64,000 nucleotides of DNA from Actinomyces marseillensis (GCF_900155605.1 NZ_LT707420.1:93685-157684), one strand, 5' to 3'; positions 34,455 to 44,515 are shown, counted from the first letter of the stretch. Program-made: numbers and translations. The notes: generated by a model from the letters alone, not told the origin.

Positions 34455-35145
34455 CGTCCGTCTCCTTTCCTTCTTCCGCGGGAACATCAGCCGGAGCGCT
34501 CCAGCCGCGTTCTTCAGCGATCCTCAGTCCCAGTGTCGAGGCCTCGCCTGCGCTGGGTCCTTCGTGTTCGTGTCCGTCAAGGAAGCCGGCAAGAACGTGC
34601 TCGGTTTCCTTGAAGGTCGGTAGCACAGCACTTCCGCGCGTGGGGTGCAGGGGCTTACCGGCCTCGATGTCATCGATGAGGGCACACGCCGACTCAGGGG
34701 TCTGGTTGTCGAAGAATTCCCAGTTCACCATGACGACGGGCGCGTAATCGCAGGCCGCGTTACATTCGAGGCGTTCAAGGGTGATGGTTCCGGCCTCGTT
34801 AGTTTCATCGGTTCCGACGCCGACCTTTTCGCTGACGGCCTCCCAGATTTCATCGCCGCCCATGACAGCGCACAGGGCATTGGTGCACACGCCAACGAGG
34901 TATTCGCCGGTGGGGTGACGCTTGTACTGGGTGTAGAAGGTGGCAACTGCCGAAACTTCCGCACGGGTGATGCCCAGAAGCTCGGCGCACAGTGCGATTC
35001 CGTTGGCGCTCACGTAGCCGTCTTCAGACTGGACCAGGTGAAGCATGGGAAGCAGTGCGGAGCGAGAGTGGCCCTGCGGGTAGCGCGCGATGATTTCGCG
35101 TGCCTCGCCTGCTAGGCGCTCATAGGTTTCCACGGGATAGCTCAT
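34447..35145 (-). CDS. nuoE: NADH-quinone oxidoreductase subunit E
   Basis: A thioredoxin-fold subunit with a 2Fe-2S cluster (N1a); ligands in [10 protein letters not shown] and [11 protein letters not shown]. At 232 residues it is longer than E. coli NuoE (166) because of a C-terminal tail rich in Glu and Gly. The start overlaps the nuoD stop (ATGA). Confidence 0.96.
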   Translation of the reverse strand: MSYPVETYERLAGEAREIIARYPQGHSRSALLPMLHLVQSEDGYVSANGIALCAELLGITRAEVSAVATFYTQYKRHPTGEYLVGVCTNALCAVMGGDEIWEAVSEKVGVGTDETNEAGTITLERLECNAACDYAPVVMVNWEFFDNQTPESACALIDDIEAGKPLHPTRGSAVLPTFKETEHVLAGFLDGHEHEGPSAGEASTLGLRIAEERGWSAPADVPAEEGKETDGE

Positions 35146-36491
35146 CGATCAACGCCTCCCAGAACGGGGTCGATAGTGGCCAGTGAAACAACGACATCGG
35201 CGAGCTGTCCGCCTTCCGTCATCATGGCCAGAGACTGCAGATTTGCGAATGAAGGGTCGCGGAAGTGTGCGCGGAAGGGGCGGGTTCCACCAGCAGAGAC
35301 CAGGTGGACACCCAAGATGCCCTTGGCGTGTTCGACGGTCTGGTAGACCTGACCGGCGGGGACCTTGAAGCCTTCGGTGACCAGCTTGAAGTGGTGAATC
35401 AGGGATTCCATCGAGCTTCCCATGACCTTCGCGATGTGTTCCGCGGAGTTACCCTGGCCGTCCGTTGCGACCGAGAGCTGTGCGGGCCACTTGATGTGCG
35501 GGTCAGAAACCATAACGGGCTGGCCTTCGGTTTCTTCGAGGCGGCGCAGGACCTGCTCGACGATGCGCAGAGACTGGTAGCACTCGTCGAAGCGGACGCG
35601 CACGCGGTTATAGGCATCATTCGAGTCATAGGTCGGGACATCGAATTCGAAGTTCTCGTAACCGCAGTAGGGCTGGTCCTTACGCAAGTCTTGAGGCAGA
35701 CCCGCTGCTCGCAGGGAGGGGCCGGTCAATCCCAGGGCCATCATCGCGGAAAGGGGCATGTAGCCGACGCCAATGAAACGCTGCTTAAAAATGGGGTTAG
35801 CCAAAACCAGATCCTGAAGCTCGCCGATGTCGTGGCGGACCTTGGGGAGCTTCTCGCGGATATAGGGAACCATGCCGCTGGGCAGGTCCTGAGCAATTCC
35901 ACCGGGGCGCACGAATGCGTGATTCATACGAAGACCAGTGATGCGCTCGAAGATTCGCAGGATTTCTTCGCGGCCCCTGAATGCGATGGTCATCATCGTC
36001 GTCGCGCCCAGCTCGTTACCACCGGTGCCGATAGCAACGATGTGCGAGGCAATACGGTTGAGCTCCATGAGGAGAATACGAACCAAGTTCGCACGCTCGG
36101 GAACATCATTCGTAATGCCAAGAAGTTTTTCGACCGCCAAGCAGTAGCCGACTTCCTGGAAGAAGGGAGCGACGTAGTCCATGCGGGTGCACAGTGTCAC
36201 GCCCTGTGTCCAGGTGCGGTATTCCATGGTCTTTTCAATACCCGTGTGCAGGTATCCGGTATCGACTCGAGTTTCACGAACGGTTTCGCCATCCAGCTCG
36301 AGGATCAGGCGAAGAACGCCGTGGGTTGAGGGGTGAACGGGACCCATGTTGAGAACGACGCGCTCGTGGTTGATGCGCTCAATCTCGGCGATGACGTCAT
36401 CCCAGTCGCCGCCTTGAGCCAGGACCTCGGGGACATCTTCAATGTCCAGGCCCGCACTTGATGCTGCCGCATGCAGTGAAGGAGTAGTCAT
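35142..36491 (-). CDS. nuoD: NADH-quinone oxidoreductase subunit D
   Basis: The 49-kDa-type quinone-site subunit, 449 residues. Conserved elements: [44 protein letters not shown] and [13 protein letters not shown]. It binds next to NuoB at the quinone cavity. The start overlaps the nuoC stop (TAATG). Confidence 0.97.
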   Translation of the reverse strand: MTTPSLHAAASSAGLDIEDVPEVLAQGGDWDDVIAEIERINHERVVLNMGPVHPSTHGVLRLILELDGETVRETRVDTGYLHTGIEKTMEYRTWTQGVTLCTRMDYVAPFFQEVGYCLAVEKLLGITNDVPERANLVRILLMELNRIASHIVAIGTGGNELGATTMMTIAFRGREEILRIFERITGLRMNHAFVRPGGIAQDLPSGMVPYIREKLPKVRHDIGELQDLVLANPIFKQRFIGVGYMPLSAMMALGLTGPSLRAAGLPQDLRKDQPYCGYENFEFDVPTYDSNDAYNRVRVRFDECYQSLRIVEQVLRRLEETEGQPVMVSDPHIKWPAQLSVATDGQGNSAEHIAKVMGSSMESLIHHFKLVTEGFKVPAGQVYQTVEHAKGILGVHLVSAGGTRPFRAHFRDPSFANLQSLAMMTEGGQLADVVVSLATIDPVLGGVDR

Positions 36492-37186
36492 TAGTTGTAC
36501 GACCTCCGGGTGTCGGCAGGGGCATTGACTGCGCCCTTGAATTCCACGGGAATACCACCCAAGGGGTAGTCCTTGCGTTGGGGGTGCCCTACCCAGTCAT
36601 CGGGAAGAGCGGTGCGCGTCAGCGAGGGGTGCCCATCGAAGACGATGCCCATCAGGTCCCAAGTCTCACGTTCTTGCCAGTCGTTCGCCGGGTAGATATC
36701 GACGATCGAGGGAATGTGCGGATCCGCGTCCGGGCAGGTGACTTCCAAGCGAATCATGCGATTGTGCGTGATTGACATGAAGGGGTAAATGGCGTGAAGC
36801 TCGCGGCCGCGATCTTCGGGGTAGTTCACGCCGTTGGTTCCCAAGCACATTTCGAAACGCAGATCTTGGTCATCGCGCAGATAGCGCGCAACGCGGCGAA
36901 TGTGCTCGCGCGGAATGAAGATGCTGAGTTCACCGTGTTCGATGACGACCTTTTCGATGACATCGGTGACGACCAATCCATCGGCTTCGATGAGTTCCTC
37001 GAGGACATCAACGATCTGGTCGAAGTAGGAACCGTAGGGACGAGTGGCGGCCGGGGCGCTCACAGCAACGGTTTCGAGCTCAGAAAAGCCCGTGGTATCG
37101 CCCTGGTCGGCAACACCGAACATTCCCTGGCGGCTCTTGATCACCGAGGGTTCTGCTGCGCCAAAACGGCTAATTTCTTCGCTCAT
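36491..37186 (-). CDS. nuoC: NADH-quinone oxidoreductase subunit C
   Basis: The 30-kDa-type peripheral subunit, 231 residues. It is recognised from [38 protein letters not shown] and [11 protein letters not shown]. The first 45 residues form a variable N-terminal extension. It is not fused to NuoD, unlike the E. coli protein. The start overlaps the nuoB stop (ATGA). Confidence 0.96.
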   Translation of the reverse strand: MSEEISRFGAAEPSVIKSRQGMFGVADQGDTTGFSELETVAVSAPAATRPYGSYFDQIVDVLEELIEADGLVVTDVIEKVVIEHGELSIFIPREHIRRVARYLRDDQDLRFEMCLGTNGVNYPEDRGRELHAIYPFMSITHNRMIRLEVTCPDADPHIPSIVDIYPANDWQERETWDLMGIVFDGHPSLTRTALPDDWVGHPQRKDYPLGGIPVEFKGAVNAPADTRRSYN

Positions 37187-37737
37187 GCCAGCAATCCCTT
37201 CATGTCGTGAGTGGGGGTTGCCGCAAGCGCTGCAGCCTCAGCCTTGCGTGCGATTTCGCGACGGTGCGCCCCCAGCGGCTCGCTACCGATCTGCTCACGC
37301 AGGGTGAGGATTGCGTGAATCAGCGCCTCGGGACGAGGCGGGCAGCCGGGAAGGTACACATCGACGGGAACAATGTGATCGCATCCCTGGACGACGGCGT
37401 AGTTATTGAACATGCCGCCCGAAGATGCGCAAGCTCCCATGGAGATGACCCACTTCGGGTCAGCCATTGAGTCATAGACACGGCGAATAACCGGGGCCAT
37501 CTTATGGGAGACTCGTCCGGAGACGATCATGAGGTCGGAGTGACGCGGCGAAGCGCGGAAAACTTCCAGGCCGAAACGCGACATGTCGAAACGCGGAGTT
37601 CCGGCTGCCATCATTTCAATTGCGCAGCACGCCAAGCCCATGGTGACCGGCCACTGGCTGTGCTTTCGAGCAAGACCGAGGATTTTCTCCATGCTTGCCA
37701 GGGCAATGCCTGCAGGCAGGCTCTCTTCAATTCCCAT
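37183..37737 (-). CDS. nuoB: NADH-quinone oxidoreductase subunit B
   Basis: A 184-residue subunit holding the N2 4Fe-4S cluster that passes electrons to quinone. Ligand motifs [20 protein letters not shown] and [11 protein letters not shown] are intact. It follows nuoA by 15 bases. Confidence 0.97.
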   Translation of the reverse strand: MGIEESLPAGIALASMEKILGLARKHSQWPVTMGLACCAIEMMAAGTPRFDMSRFGLEVFRASPRHSDLMIVSGRVSHKMAPVIRRVYDSMADPKWVISMGACASSGGMFNNYAVVQGCDHIVPVDVYLPGCPPRPEALIHAILTLREQIGSEPLGAHRREIARKAEAAALAATPTHDMKGLLA

Positions 37738-37752
37738 TGTTTTCCTCTTACC

Positions 37753-38124
37753 TCAGTAATCCAGTCCGCCGCGGCGCCATTCGTAGATATAGGGGACGGT
37801 GATCACCGCGATGAAGGTCAGCATGGCGACCAATCCGAAGAGTCCCAGCTGGTTGAAGCTGACGGCCCACGGGTACATGAACACCACTTCGATGTCGAAG
37901 ACAATAAATGTCATAGCGACCAGGTAGTAGCGAACGGGGAAACGTCCGCGTTCCAGGTGCTGTTCGGTGGGGTCGATACCGCATTCGTAGTTGTCGGCCT
38001 TCGTCCGGTTCTTTCGCGTTGGCCCCAGAATTGCGGATGCGCCCAGCCCGCCAAGTGCAAGGACCATGGCGGCTGCGGCCATGATCAGCAGCGGAACATA
38101 GGGATTGGTCATCGTTCCTCCCAC
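37753..38124 (-). CDS. nuoA: NADH-quinone oxidoreductase subunit A
   Basis: A 123-residue membrane subunit with three hydrophobic helices and the conserved loop NYECGIDPTEQHLERGRFPVR. It is the first of the 14 nuo genes and begins 22 bases after the geranylgeranyl-reductase-like gene, so they form one operon. Confidence 0.97.
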   Translation of the reverse strand: MGGTMTNPYVPLLIMAAAAMVLALGGLGASAILGPTRKNRTKADNYECGIDPTEQHLERGRFPVRYYLVAMTFIVFDIEVVFMYPWAVSFNQLGLFGLVAMLTFIAVITVPYIYEWRRGGLDY

Positions 38125-38146
38125 ATCGGGTGTACCTTCGTGGCCA

Positions 38147-39424
38147 TCATGCTGATGGCACCATCTTGGATAGGGTCGTAATCAGTCGGTCATCGAAATC
38201 GCCGCCTTGGCGTTCGAATCCATCCGACAGAAGCTTGTGAACCAAGGTCATCAGGCGCGGGATGGGCAGACCGTAGGTCGTGCACAGACGCATGATCTTG
38301 GGGTTTTCAATGAGTCGAACAAAGACGCGCCCAAGCTGGTAGTAGCCGCCGTACTCGTTGCGAACTCGCTGCGGGTAGGCACTCATCGCGCGGTCTACTC
38401 CCGCCCGATGAGTACGCGAAAGAGCCTGAGCCATCGCTTCGGCAGCGTAGCGCCCCGCCTTCATCGCAGGTGCGATTCCTTCACCGTTAAAGGGAGAAAC
38501 CATTCCACCGGCATCCCCGACAAGAAGGAATCCGTTGGTGTAGTGAGGCTTGCGGTTCAAGCTCATGGGAAGCGCTGCACTACGGAGCTGCCCGATCTGG
38601 TTTTCGGGGGTGAATCCCCATTCCTCGGGGAGGTTGGCAACCCACTGCTCAAAAACCTGGCGATAGGGCAGGCTTGTTGCACTGGCCGTTGAAGATACCG
38701 ACCCCAGTCCAACGTTGACGATTCCGTCCCCCATGGGGAAAATCCACCCGTATCCGGGCAGAAGATCGGAGTGTCCGGGTTCTCCGGCCCACAGTTCCAG
38801 GTGGGATTCCATCCACTCTTCATTTCCACGAGGGCTACGGAAGTAGGTGCGCGCGGCAACTCCCATGGGGCGCTTGGGGTTCTTTTCAATTCCGAGGCGG
38901 GTGGCGACCTTTGCAGACACTCCCCCGGCGTCGACGACCAGCTTGGCGCGGATGGTCACATCCTGGGTGTTTGCGCCACGGCCTCGGCGCGCGCGGACGC
39001 CGCACACCCGGTGGGCAGAATCTTGGATCACCTCGGTGACGGTCAGTTCTTCTTCGAGGCGAGCTCCCGCACTCTGTGCACGCTGAACCAGCGCGTGGTC
39101 AAGGTCCATGCGCGCGCGCGTCATTCCGTATCCGGGAAGCGAGGCCTGATCGGGCCACTCCATGTGGATTGTGTGGCCGCCTCCAATGACCGTCAGACCG
39201 CGGTTTCGCGTCCAACCAGAAGTATCAACACCCATGAGGATGAGTTCTTGAACGGCAGCGGGAGTCAGGCCATCACCGCAGATCTTGTCACGCGGGAAAC
39301 GCGCCTTGTCGACAAGGAGGACATCAATTCCAAGGGTCGCCAGATGGTAAGCGGTCGATGCACCGCCGGGGCCGGCGCCGACTACGACGACGTCGGCACT
39401 CATGTCCTGGGCCTGCTGGCTCAC
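38147..39424 (-). CDS. Geranylgeranyl reductase family FAD protein (menaquinone side-chain reductase candidate)
   Basis: A 425-residue flavoprotein beginning with DVVVVGAGPGGASTAYHLA (FAD-binding), followed by DKICGDGLTPAAVQELILMG, MGVAARTYFRSPRGNEEW, and LVGDAGGMVSPFNGEGIAPAM. These match the geranylgeranyl reductase family. In actinobacteria, MenJ of this family reduces one double bond of the menaquinone tail, which suits its position at the head of nuo; other isoprenoid substrates are possible. The GTG at 39424 is preferred because AGGAGG lies five bases upstream. ATG 39403 and ATG 39445 are weaker alternatives. Confidence 0.82.
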   Translation of the reverse strand: MSQQAQDMSADVVVVGAGPGGASTAYHLATLGIDVLLVDKARFPRDKICGDGLTPAAVQELILMGVDTSGWTRNRGLTVIGGGHTIHMEWPDQASLPGYGMTRARMDLDHALVQRAQSAGARLEEELTVTEVIQDSAHRVCGVRARRGRGANTQDVTIRAKLVVDAGGVSAKVATRLGIEKNPKRPMGVAARTYFRSPRGNEEWMESHLELWAGEPGHSDLLPGYGWIFPMGDGIVNVGLGSVSSTASATSLPYRQVFEQWVANLPEEWGFTPENQIGQLRSAALPMSLNRKPHYTNGFLLVGDAGGMVSPFNGEGIAPAMKAGRYAAEAMAQALSRTHRAGVDRAMSAYPQRVRNEYGGYYQLGRVFVRLIENPKIMRLCTTYGLPIPRLMTLVHKLLSDGFERQGGDFDDRLITTLSKMVPSA

Positions 39425-39749
39425 CACTCCTCCTGAACGCTCCATAAAGCACCTGAATGTAATCAGGGTCCATTAGACGACGATAGTCACAGCGTCCACA
39501 AAGGGCTGAAGAACGCCAAAAAGTCCGTGAGCACAACACTTTGGGGCCGTGAGCGAGCGCACACCCTTATTTAATTTACGCACATGCACGTTGCGTTAAT
39601 GATCCGAAGAGATAGATCGGGAGAAAACTGCACTTTCTCGCAGCTCTTGAGAGCACGTCCAGTTGCGACTCAGGAGTCTCCAATCACCTGCTCTCCGCCG
39701 CAGATTCCCCCAGTTCTTTTCCAGCCAAAAACCGCAGATCACGCGGTCT
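39425..39749. other. Intergenic region upstream of the menaquinone reductase/nuo operon
   Basis: About 325 bases with no supported gene. It contains an AT-rich tract (39567-39580), a short hairpin GAGAAA/TTTCTC (39621-39626 and 39634-39639), a second small hairpin GCTCT/AGAGC (39643-39654) and, at its right end, the terminator of the oxidoreductase gene. The nuo promoter must lie here or just inside it, but I could not pick a convincing -35/-10 pair. Confidence 0.6.
39727..39747 (-). terminator. Terminator of the Gfo/Idh/MocA oxidoreductase gene
   Basis: On the minus strand ACCGC and GCGGT form a five-base stem with a seven-base loop, followed by TTTTT (39731-39727). It lies just after the stop at 39750. 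Confidence 0.55.
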
Positions 39750-40934
39750 TCACCGGTGGCCTCGCTCTTGATTGCCCTCAAAATAGGCAGCAATGTGCGG
39801 GGCCACCCGTGGTACATCGAAGGGAATATTGCCCTCGCGTAGCGACTTCGTTGCAAGGACCCCTGCAGCAACGGCCTCACGCGCGCCCAAAGGTGTCGTA
39901 TCTGTTTGATCTCCGTGAGCAACAAAACGCAAGAATTCGTCCATTGTTGCAACGTCAGCATCATCGTGACCACGAGCATCACCTCGGATCGGAATTTCAA
40001 TGTCGCCTTGAGGTTCCCAGCGACTCCGGTGCTTCCACACCCGCACCACTCCTCCGTCACCGTCGCCGAAGTTCTCTGCGCGTCCTCGGGTTCCAATGAC
40101 GGTGTAGTTTCTCCAGTAATCCGGAGTGAAGTGGCACTGCTCGTAGGAAATCATGGTTCCTGAGACCTGTCTCATCATGAACATCGAGAGGTCTTCAACG
40201 TCAATGACGGGGTTGAGTCCCGTGAGGGATTCCGGCGGCCAGTTTTCATAGGAAAACCAGTCACTCATGACGCGATCGCGGCGCTGGCCACTGCGATCTG
40301 TGAGTTTTCCGTAGACCATGAGGTCCCCCATTCCGACGACCCGCTCGGGGACAGAATCGGAGAGCCAATTCATGACATCGATGTCATGGGCAGCTTTCTG
40401 GAGCAGCAGCCCTGTCGTACGGCTACGATCAGCGTGCCAATCCTTGAAGTAGTAGTCGCCGCCGTTTCCCACGAAGTGCCGGCACCAGATTGCACGGACC
40501 TCGCCGATCAACCCATCGCGAATAACTTGGCGCAGGATTCGGACAACGGCCATGTGGCGCATATTGTGTCCAACATAGAGCGGAGTCCTGGTTCGAAACG
40601 CGGTCTCAAGCACGCGATCGGCACCCTCAATGGTGATGGCGATGGGCTTTTCTAAGTAGACTCCAACCCCGGCTTCGAGCAGTTGGCATGTGATGTCTTC
40701 GTGCGTGTCATCGGGGCTGGTGACAATTGCCGCATCGATTCCCAAGCGAAGAAGCTCTTCCAGACTCTCTACCCACGGATGATCGCCAAGAATCTCACGA
40801 GCGCGCTCGCGCATTGCGGGGTTGGGATCACAACCGCCGACGAACTCAGCAGGCACTGTGGAATCCTGACAGTTCTTGGCGATGGTGCATCGCGCTCCCA
40901 ATCCGATGATTCCGATGCGCAGTGGTGTGGACAT
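39750..40934 (-). CDS. Gfo/Idh/MocA family oxidoreductase
   Basis: A 394-residue NAD(P)-dependent sugar or cyclitol dehydrogenase-like protein. It has a Rossmann start (LRIGIIGLGARC), then VTSPDDTHEDI and the EKPI motif (VYLEKPIAITIEGAD), whose Lys is conserved in the family. LLLQKAAHDIDVMNWL follows, with the family His in the catalytic region. Substrate unknown; relatives act on inositol, glycosides or amino sugars. The ATG at 40934 is chosen because GGAGCC lies just upstream. It is isolated between menG and the nuo leader, with its own terminator. It might serve the glycan pathways nearby, but the sequence does not show this. Confidence 0.85.
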   Translation of the reverse strand: MSTPLRIGIIGLGARCTIAKNCQDSTVPAEFVGGCDPNPAMRERAREILGDHPWVESLEELLRLGIDAAIVTSPDDTHEDITCQLLEAGVGVYLEKPIAITIEGADRVLETAFRTRTPLYVGHNMRHMAVVRILRQVIRDGLIGEVRAIWCRHFVGNGGDYYFKDWHADRSRTTGLLLQKAAHDIDVMNWLSDSVPERVVGMGDLMVYGKLTDRSGQRRDRVMSDWFSYENWPPESLTGLNPVIDVEDLSMFMMRQVSGTMISYEQCHFTPDYWRNYTVIGTRGRAENFGDGDGGVVRVWKHRSRWEPQGDIEIPIRGDARGHDDADVATMDEFLRFVAHGDQTDTTPLGAREAVAAGVLATKSLREGNIPFDVPRVAPHIAAYFEGNQERGHR

Positions 40935-41057
40935 GAAGGCTCCATTCACACAGTCTTCTTCGACTCCCCCATTATGCGCTCCGCGTGAGGGCCCATAAAA
41001 GGATCCGGCCGCCTGCAGTCCACACTCTGCAAACGACCGGAAGTCTTCCGCGCCCCT

Positions 41058-41774
41058 CTAGGCCTTGGTGGCTCGATGAAGCGCAACAATGCCACCTGTG
41101 AGGTAGCGGTAGTGCACATCGCTCCACCCGGCCTCGGCAATCAAGGCTGCAACTTCGGGTGCACCCGGCCAGTCAAGGATCGACTCAGCCAAGTAGTCGT
41201 AGGCAACATCGTCTGAGGACGCAAGGCGCGCAACCAGCGGCATCACATACTGGAGGTGCAGCGAGTAGCCCGCGCGTAGGAGCGCCGATGTTGGCGTTGA
41301 AAACTCGCAGACAAGCAAACGCCCACCCGGACGCGTCACGCGAGACATTTCTTCCAAGGCGCGCTTCGGATCGGGTACATTTCGCAGCCCGTAGGAAATT
41401 GTGACCGCGTCAAAAGTATTGTCCTCGAAGGGAAGATTCATGGCATCGCCCTGAACAAAATCAACCTCGGGGTGGCGAGCGCGTCCCACTTCAATCATTC
41501 CGGCCGAGAGATCGCATGCCACAACGCGAGCACCACTGCGCGCGATCGCCACCGATGACGCACCGGTCCCAGCGGCAAGGTCCAAAATGTAGTCGGAGGG
41601 CTTGGGTTTGAGTGCCGCGGTCAGCGCCTTCATCCACACAAAATTCATCCCGCCACTGAGCAGAGCGTTCATCACGTCGTAGCGCTGGGAGACGTCGTCG
41701 AACATCGCAGCTACTTCGTCTTGAGACTTTCCAAGATCGGCGCGGCGCGGCTGAGAGGAAGTGTGTGCACTCAT
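41058..41774 (-). CDS. menG: Demethylmenaquinone methyltransferase
   Basis: The last head-group step of menaquinone synthesis: S-adenosylmethionine-dependent C-methylation of demethylmenaquinone. The 238-residue UbiE-family protein shows FDDVSQRYDVMNALLSGGMN, LDLAAGTGASSVAI (SAM-binding), GDAMNLPFEDNTFDAVTISYGLRN, and RPGGRLLVCEFSTP. Since ubiquinone genes are absent, the menaquinone role is preferred. It is divergent from menF with about 75 bases between the starts. Confidence 0.95.
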   Translation of the reverse strand: MSAHTSSQPRRADLGKSQDEVAAMFDDVSQRYDVMNALLSGGMNFVWMKALTAALKPKPSDYILDLAAGTGASSVAIARSGARVVACDLSAGMIEVGRARHPEVDFVQGDAMNLPFEDNTFDAVTISYGLRNVPDPKRALEEMSRVTRPGGRLLVCEFSTPTSALLRAGYSLHLQYVMPLVARLASSDDVAYDYLAESILDWPGAPEVAALIAEAGWSDVHYRYLTGGIVALHRATKA

Positions 41775-41838
41775 GTATCTATTTTCCCATTTGTGCGTGT
41801 TTTAGGCACACTCAATCGCTCATCGACGCCCAGGGAAT

Positions 41839-41850
41839 TAGCATTGACTC
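41839..41850 (+). promoter_or_regulatory. Probable -10 element of menF (leaderless)
   Basis: TAGCAT at 41839-41844 lies six bases before the ATG at 41851, with no Shine-Dalgarno sequence between. No clear -35 is seen. Confidence 0.35.
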
Positions 41851-43137
41851 ATGCCCTCTCGACATTTCTCGACGATCCCGACGCTGTATTGCTGGGTTGA
41901 TCTTCTTGACCCTTCCAGCGAGTATGGGCGCACGTCGATCTTCTCTTTGCTTCCCTCTTCCGGAGTATGCGCGTGGATCCGCGACGAGGCCATGGTCGGT
42001 TGGGGGAAAGCCTGGAGCTGGAAGCGGGGGAAGGATCGCCCTCCTCTGGTTGAGGCCGGGGAAAATGCTGCGATCACCGAGGCCGCTCGCGTGTGGGATC
42101 TCCTGCGGGAAAAAGCCCAAGTTCATTGGGGTGAGGGGGCGCGCGTTGCTTGGGGAAAAAGCCTCCCTACTCTTCCCTTTGCCTTTGTATCCTGTGCATT
42201 TGAAGACGATGGTGAGCGTACCCTCATCGTTCCGGAATTGACAGTCATCACCTCCGGTTCGCAGCGCTTTGTCATCGCCGCCTCGACTGACTCTCACGTG
42301 AAACCCGAATTTGCGCCGCCGATACGCCAGCACACGCTTCCTTCACATGTCGAGCAGTGCCCCGGCGCGATGAGCGAGGACCAGTGGCGCGGGGCTGTTG
42401 ACGAGGTGATCGATGCGCTGCGTAATGAAGAGGCCGCAAAAGTTGTGATGGCGCGCGACCTTACAATCAGCAGCGACGGCGAAATTAACGAGGCTGCCCT
42501 CGTTGAGAGTCTTCATGAGCGCTACCCGCAAACCTGGACTTTTTCCGTTGACGGATTGATCGGCGCAACCCCGGAAATGTTGGTTTCCTTGAAAGACGGG
42601 CACCTCCACTCGCGGGTCCTAGCAGGAAGCTGCCGTCCCGAAGATGCGGAAAAGCTCCCGCTATCTTTGAAAGATCGCTCCGAACATCTTTTCGCCCTTG
42701 AATCGGTTGTCGCAGCTCTTCTGCCCATTGCCCAGGACGTACGCGCACCCGCACGTCCCGAGGTCCTCGTGCTCCCCAATATCGCTCACTTGTGTTCCGA
42801 TGTTGACGCATCTTTTCCCGAAGGCTCTGTTCTCGATGCTGTCGCACAGTTGCATCCAACGGCTGCGGTATGCGGCACCCCCCTTGATGATGCTCTCGAT
42901 CTCATTCACGCTCACGAGCGCATCGAACGAGGCCGTTACTCGGGGCCTGTGGGCTGGATTGACGGCGCCGGTAATGGCGAGTTTGGGATTGCTCTTCGTT
43001 GCGGTCAACTTGAAGATCACGGCCGCACCTTGCGAGTCTTCGCCGGCTGCGGAATCATGCCAGATTCCCTTTCGAGCAGCGAATTTGAAGAGACTCAGAC
43101 CAAGATGCGGCCGATTCTTGAGGTTTTAGGCGTCTAG
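41851..43137 (+). CDS. menF: Isochorismate synthase
   Basis: Converts chorismate to isochorismate, the entry to menaquinone synthesis. The 428-residue chorismate-binding protein has EEAAKVVMARDLTI, TWTFSVDGLIGATPEMLVSL, SRVLAGSCRPEDAE, HLCSDVDASFPEGSVLDAVAQLHPTAAVCGTP, and YSGPVGWIDGAGNGEFGIALRC with the C-terminal metal-binding Glu region. Distinguishing it from salicylate or anthranilate-type paralogs rests partly on the surrounding men genes. The stop is one base away from the convergent htrA stop, so there is no room for a terminator between them. Confidence 0.92.
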   Translation: MPSRHFSTIPTLYCWVDLLDPSSEYGRTSIFSLLPSSGVCAWIRDEAMVGWGKAWSWKRGKDRPPLVEAGENAAITEAARVWDLLREKAQVHWGEGARVAWGKSLPTLPFAFVSCAFEDDGERTLIVPELTVITSGSQRFVIAASTDSHVKPEFAPPIRQHTLPSHVEQCPGAMSEDQWRGAVDEVIDALRNEEAAKVVMARDLTISSDGEINEAALVESLHERYPQTWTFSVDGLIGATPEMLVSLKDGHLHSRVLAGSCRPEDAEKLPLSLKDRSEHLFALESVVAALLPIAQDVRAPARPEVLVLPNIAHLCSDVDASFPEGSVLDAVAQLHPTAAVCGTPLDDALDLIHAHERIERGRYSGPVGWIDGAGNGEFGIALRCGQLEDHGRTLRVFAGCGIMPDSLSSSEFEETQTKMRPILEVLGV

Positions 43138-43138
43138 C

Positions 43139-44515
43139 CTAGTTCTCCGACTGGAGTTTTACGCGGACGGTGTTCTCAACGCCGTCACGCACGTAGGTCA
43201 CCTTGACTTCCTGGCCACCCATGTAGCGCCTCACGTATCCAACCAGGGATTGCGCCGATGAAACAGTGTTGTCGTCAACAGCCGTGATGACGTCCCCGGC
43301 CCTCAATCCAGCGGCTTCTGCGCCCGAGCCCTGAGTCACTGCGGAGATCTGCGCTCCCGCGCGAGTATCGTTTCCAACTCGCGCAGCACCCGTCGTAATG
43401 GAAACTCCCAGCCGGGCGTGGTCGACCGTGCCATTTTGGATGAGCTGATTGACAACGGAAACGACCAGGTCCGAGGGAATCGCAAAGCCCAGACCAATCG
43501 ATCCCGCTTGAGAACTCGACGACGAGGACAGCGAGGCAATCGAGGAGTTAATTCCGATCACCTGCCCGTGCTCGTTAAAGAGAGGACCGCCAGAGTTACC
43601 GGGGTTGATCGAGGCGTCGACCTGAATTGCGTTCGTCGTCACCGCCTGGTTGTTTTGCTGTTGAAGCTGATTGAAGGGGTCTTTCGAATTGCCCTGGTCA
43701 TTCGATTCGGAGGCCTGCACCTGAACGGGACGGTTGAGCGCCGAGATAATTCCAGTCGTTACGGTATTTGATAGGCCCAGGGGTGAACCGATCGCCATGA
43801 CGGGCTGACCGACCTTGAGGTCGGAAGATTGACCGAATTGCGCGGCGACCAGATCCGAAGGCGGGTTGACCAGGCGAATCACTGCGAGGTCTGTGCTTTG
43901 GTCAGTTCCAACGATTTTTGCTTCGTAGATTCGCCCGTCGGTCAGGGTGACTTGGATTCTTCCGCTTCCGTCGACGACCGAGGAGATGACGTGGTAGTTG
44001 GTGACGATGTTGCCGGAGGAATCAACGATCGCGCCTGATCCGACGCCGGAAGAGTTTTGCCCAGAGACGTTGATTGTCACGACCGCGGGAGACACGGTTG
44101 CCGAAACCGCCTCCCAATCGACCGCAGTTCCAGCAGAGTTTGCTTGTGCAGGGGCGGAAGTCTGGCTGACCAAGGGGGTGGTAACAGAGGAACGCAGATT
44201 CTGGCCAAGTACCAGGGTTCCGCCGGTTGCCATTCCGATACTGCAGACCATCGCGAGGAACAGGGCTCCCCAGCCCGGGCCGCGCTTGACCGGAGCGGGC
44301 GCAACGGCAACCGGTGCCGCTTCTACGGTCTCTGCGTCAGTTTCCTCTGCCGAGGCGACCGGCGCACTCTGCGTGAAGCTTGCGTCGCCAGCAGCCGGAG
44401 TTGCAGGAGCCGGAAGGACAGGGCTAGGAGTTTCCGAGGCGCTTTGCTCGGGTGTTTCATTCATCTGCGGTTGGAAGCGTGCACCGTCTTCGGGTGTGTT
44501 TTCGTCAGGATTCAT
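43139..44515 (-). CDS. Membrane-anchored serine protease of the HtrA/DegP family with PDZ domain
   Basis: A 458-residue protein for extracytoplasmic protein quality control. The N-terminal 75 residues are Ala/Pro/Glu-rich and cytoplasmic. One transmembrane helix follows (WGALFLAMVCSIGMATGGTLVLG), then a trypsin-like domain: TNYHVISSV (His), STDLAVIRL (Asp) and INPGNSGGPLF (Ser). A PDZ domain occupies about residues 355-450 (AGLRAGDVITAVDDNTVSSAQ). Gln/Asn-rich insert QDNQGNSKDPFNQLQQQNNQ-like residues lie in the protease domain at about 270-290. Two other HtrA-type genes are common in actinobacteria; which one this is cannot be said. Confidence 0.92.
   Translation of the reverse strand: MNPDENTPEDGARFQPQMNETPEQSASETPSPVLPAPATPAAGDASFTQSAPVASAEETDAETVEAAPVAVAPAPVKRGPGWGALFLAMVCSIGMATGGTLVLGQNLRSSVTTPLVSQTSAPAQANSAGTAVDWEAVSATVSPAVVTINVSGQNSSGVGSGAIVDSSGNIVTNYHVISSVVDGSGRIQVTLTDGRIYEAKIVGTDQSTDLAVIRLVNPPSDLVAAQFGQSSDLKVGQPVMAIGSPLGLSNTVTTGIISALNRPVQVQASESNDQGNSKDPFNQLQQQNNQAVTTNAIQVDASINPGNSGGPLFNEHGQVIGINSSIASLSSSSSSQAGSIGLGFAIPSDLVVSVVNQLIQNGTVDHARLGVSITTGAARVGNDTRAGAQISAVTQGSGAEAAGLRAGDVITAVDDNTVSSAQSLVGYVRRYMGGQEVKVTYVRDGVENTVRVKLQSEN

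Noticed and set aside
39596-40096. A 166-codon minus-strand frame partly in the intergenic region before the oxidoreductase terminator
   Set aside because: It overlaps the real oxidoreductase in another frame and has no family features; the intergenic part holds hairpins instead.
41838-42333. Minus-strand frames opposite the menF start that could extend beyond it
   Set aside because: They are shadows of menF; the plus-strand product has the complete chorismate-binding motif set.
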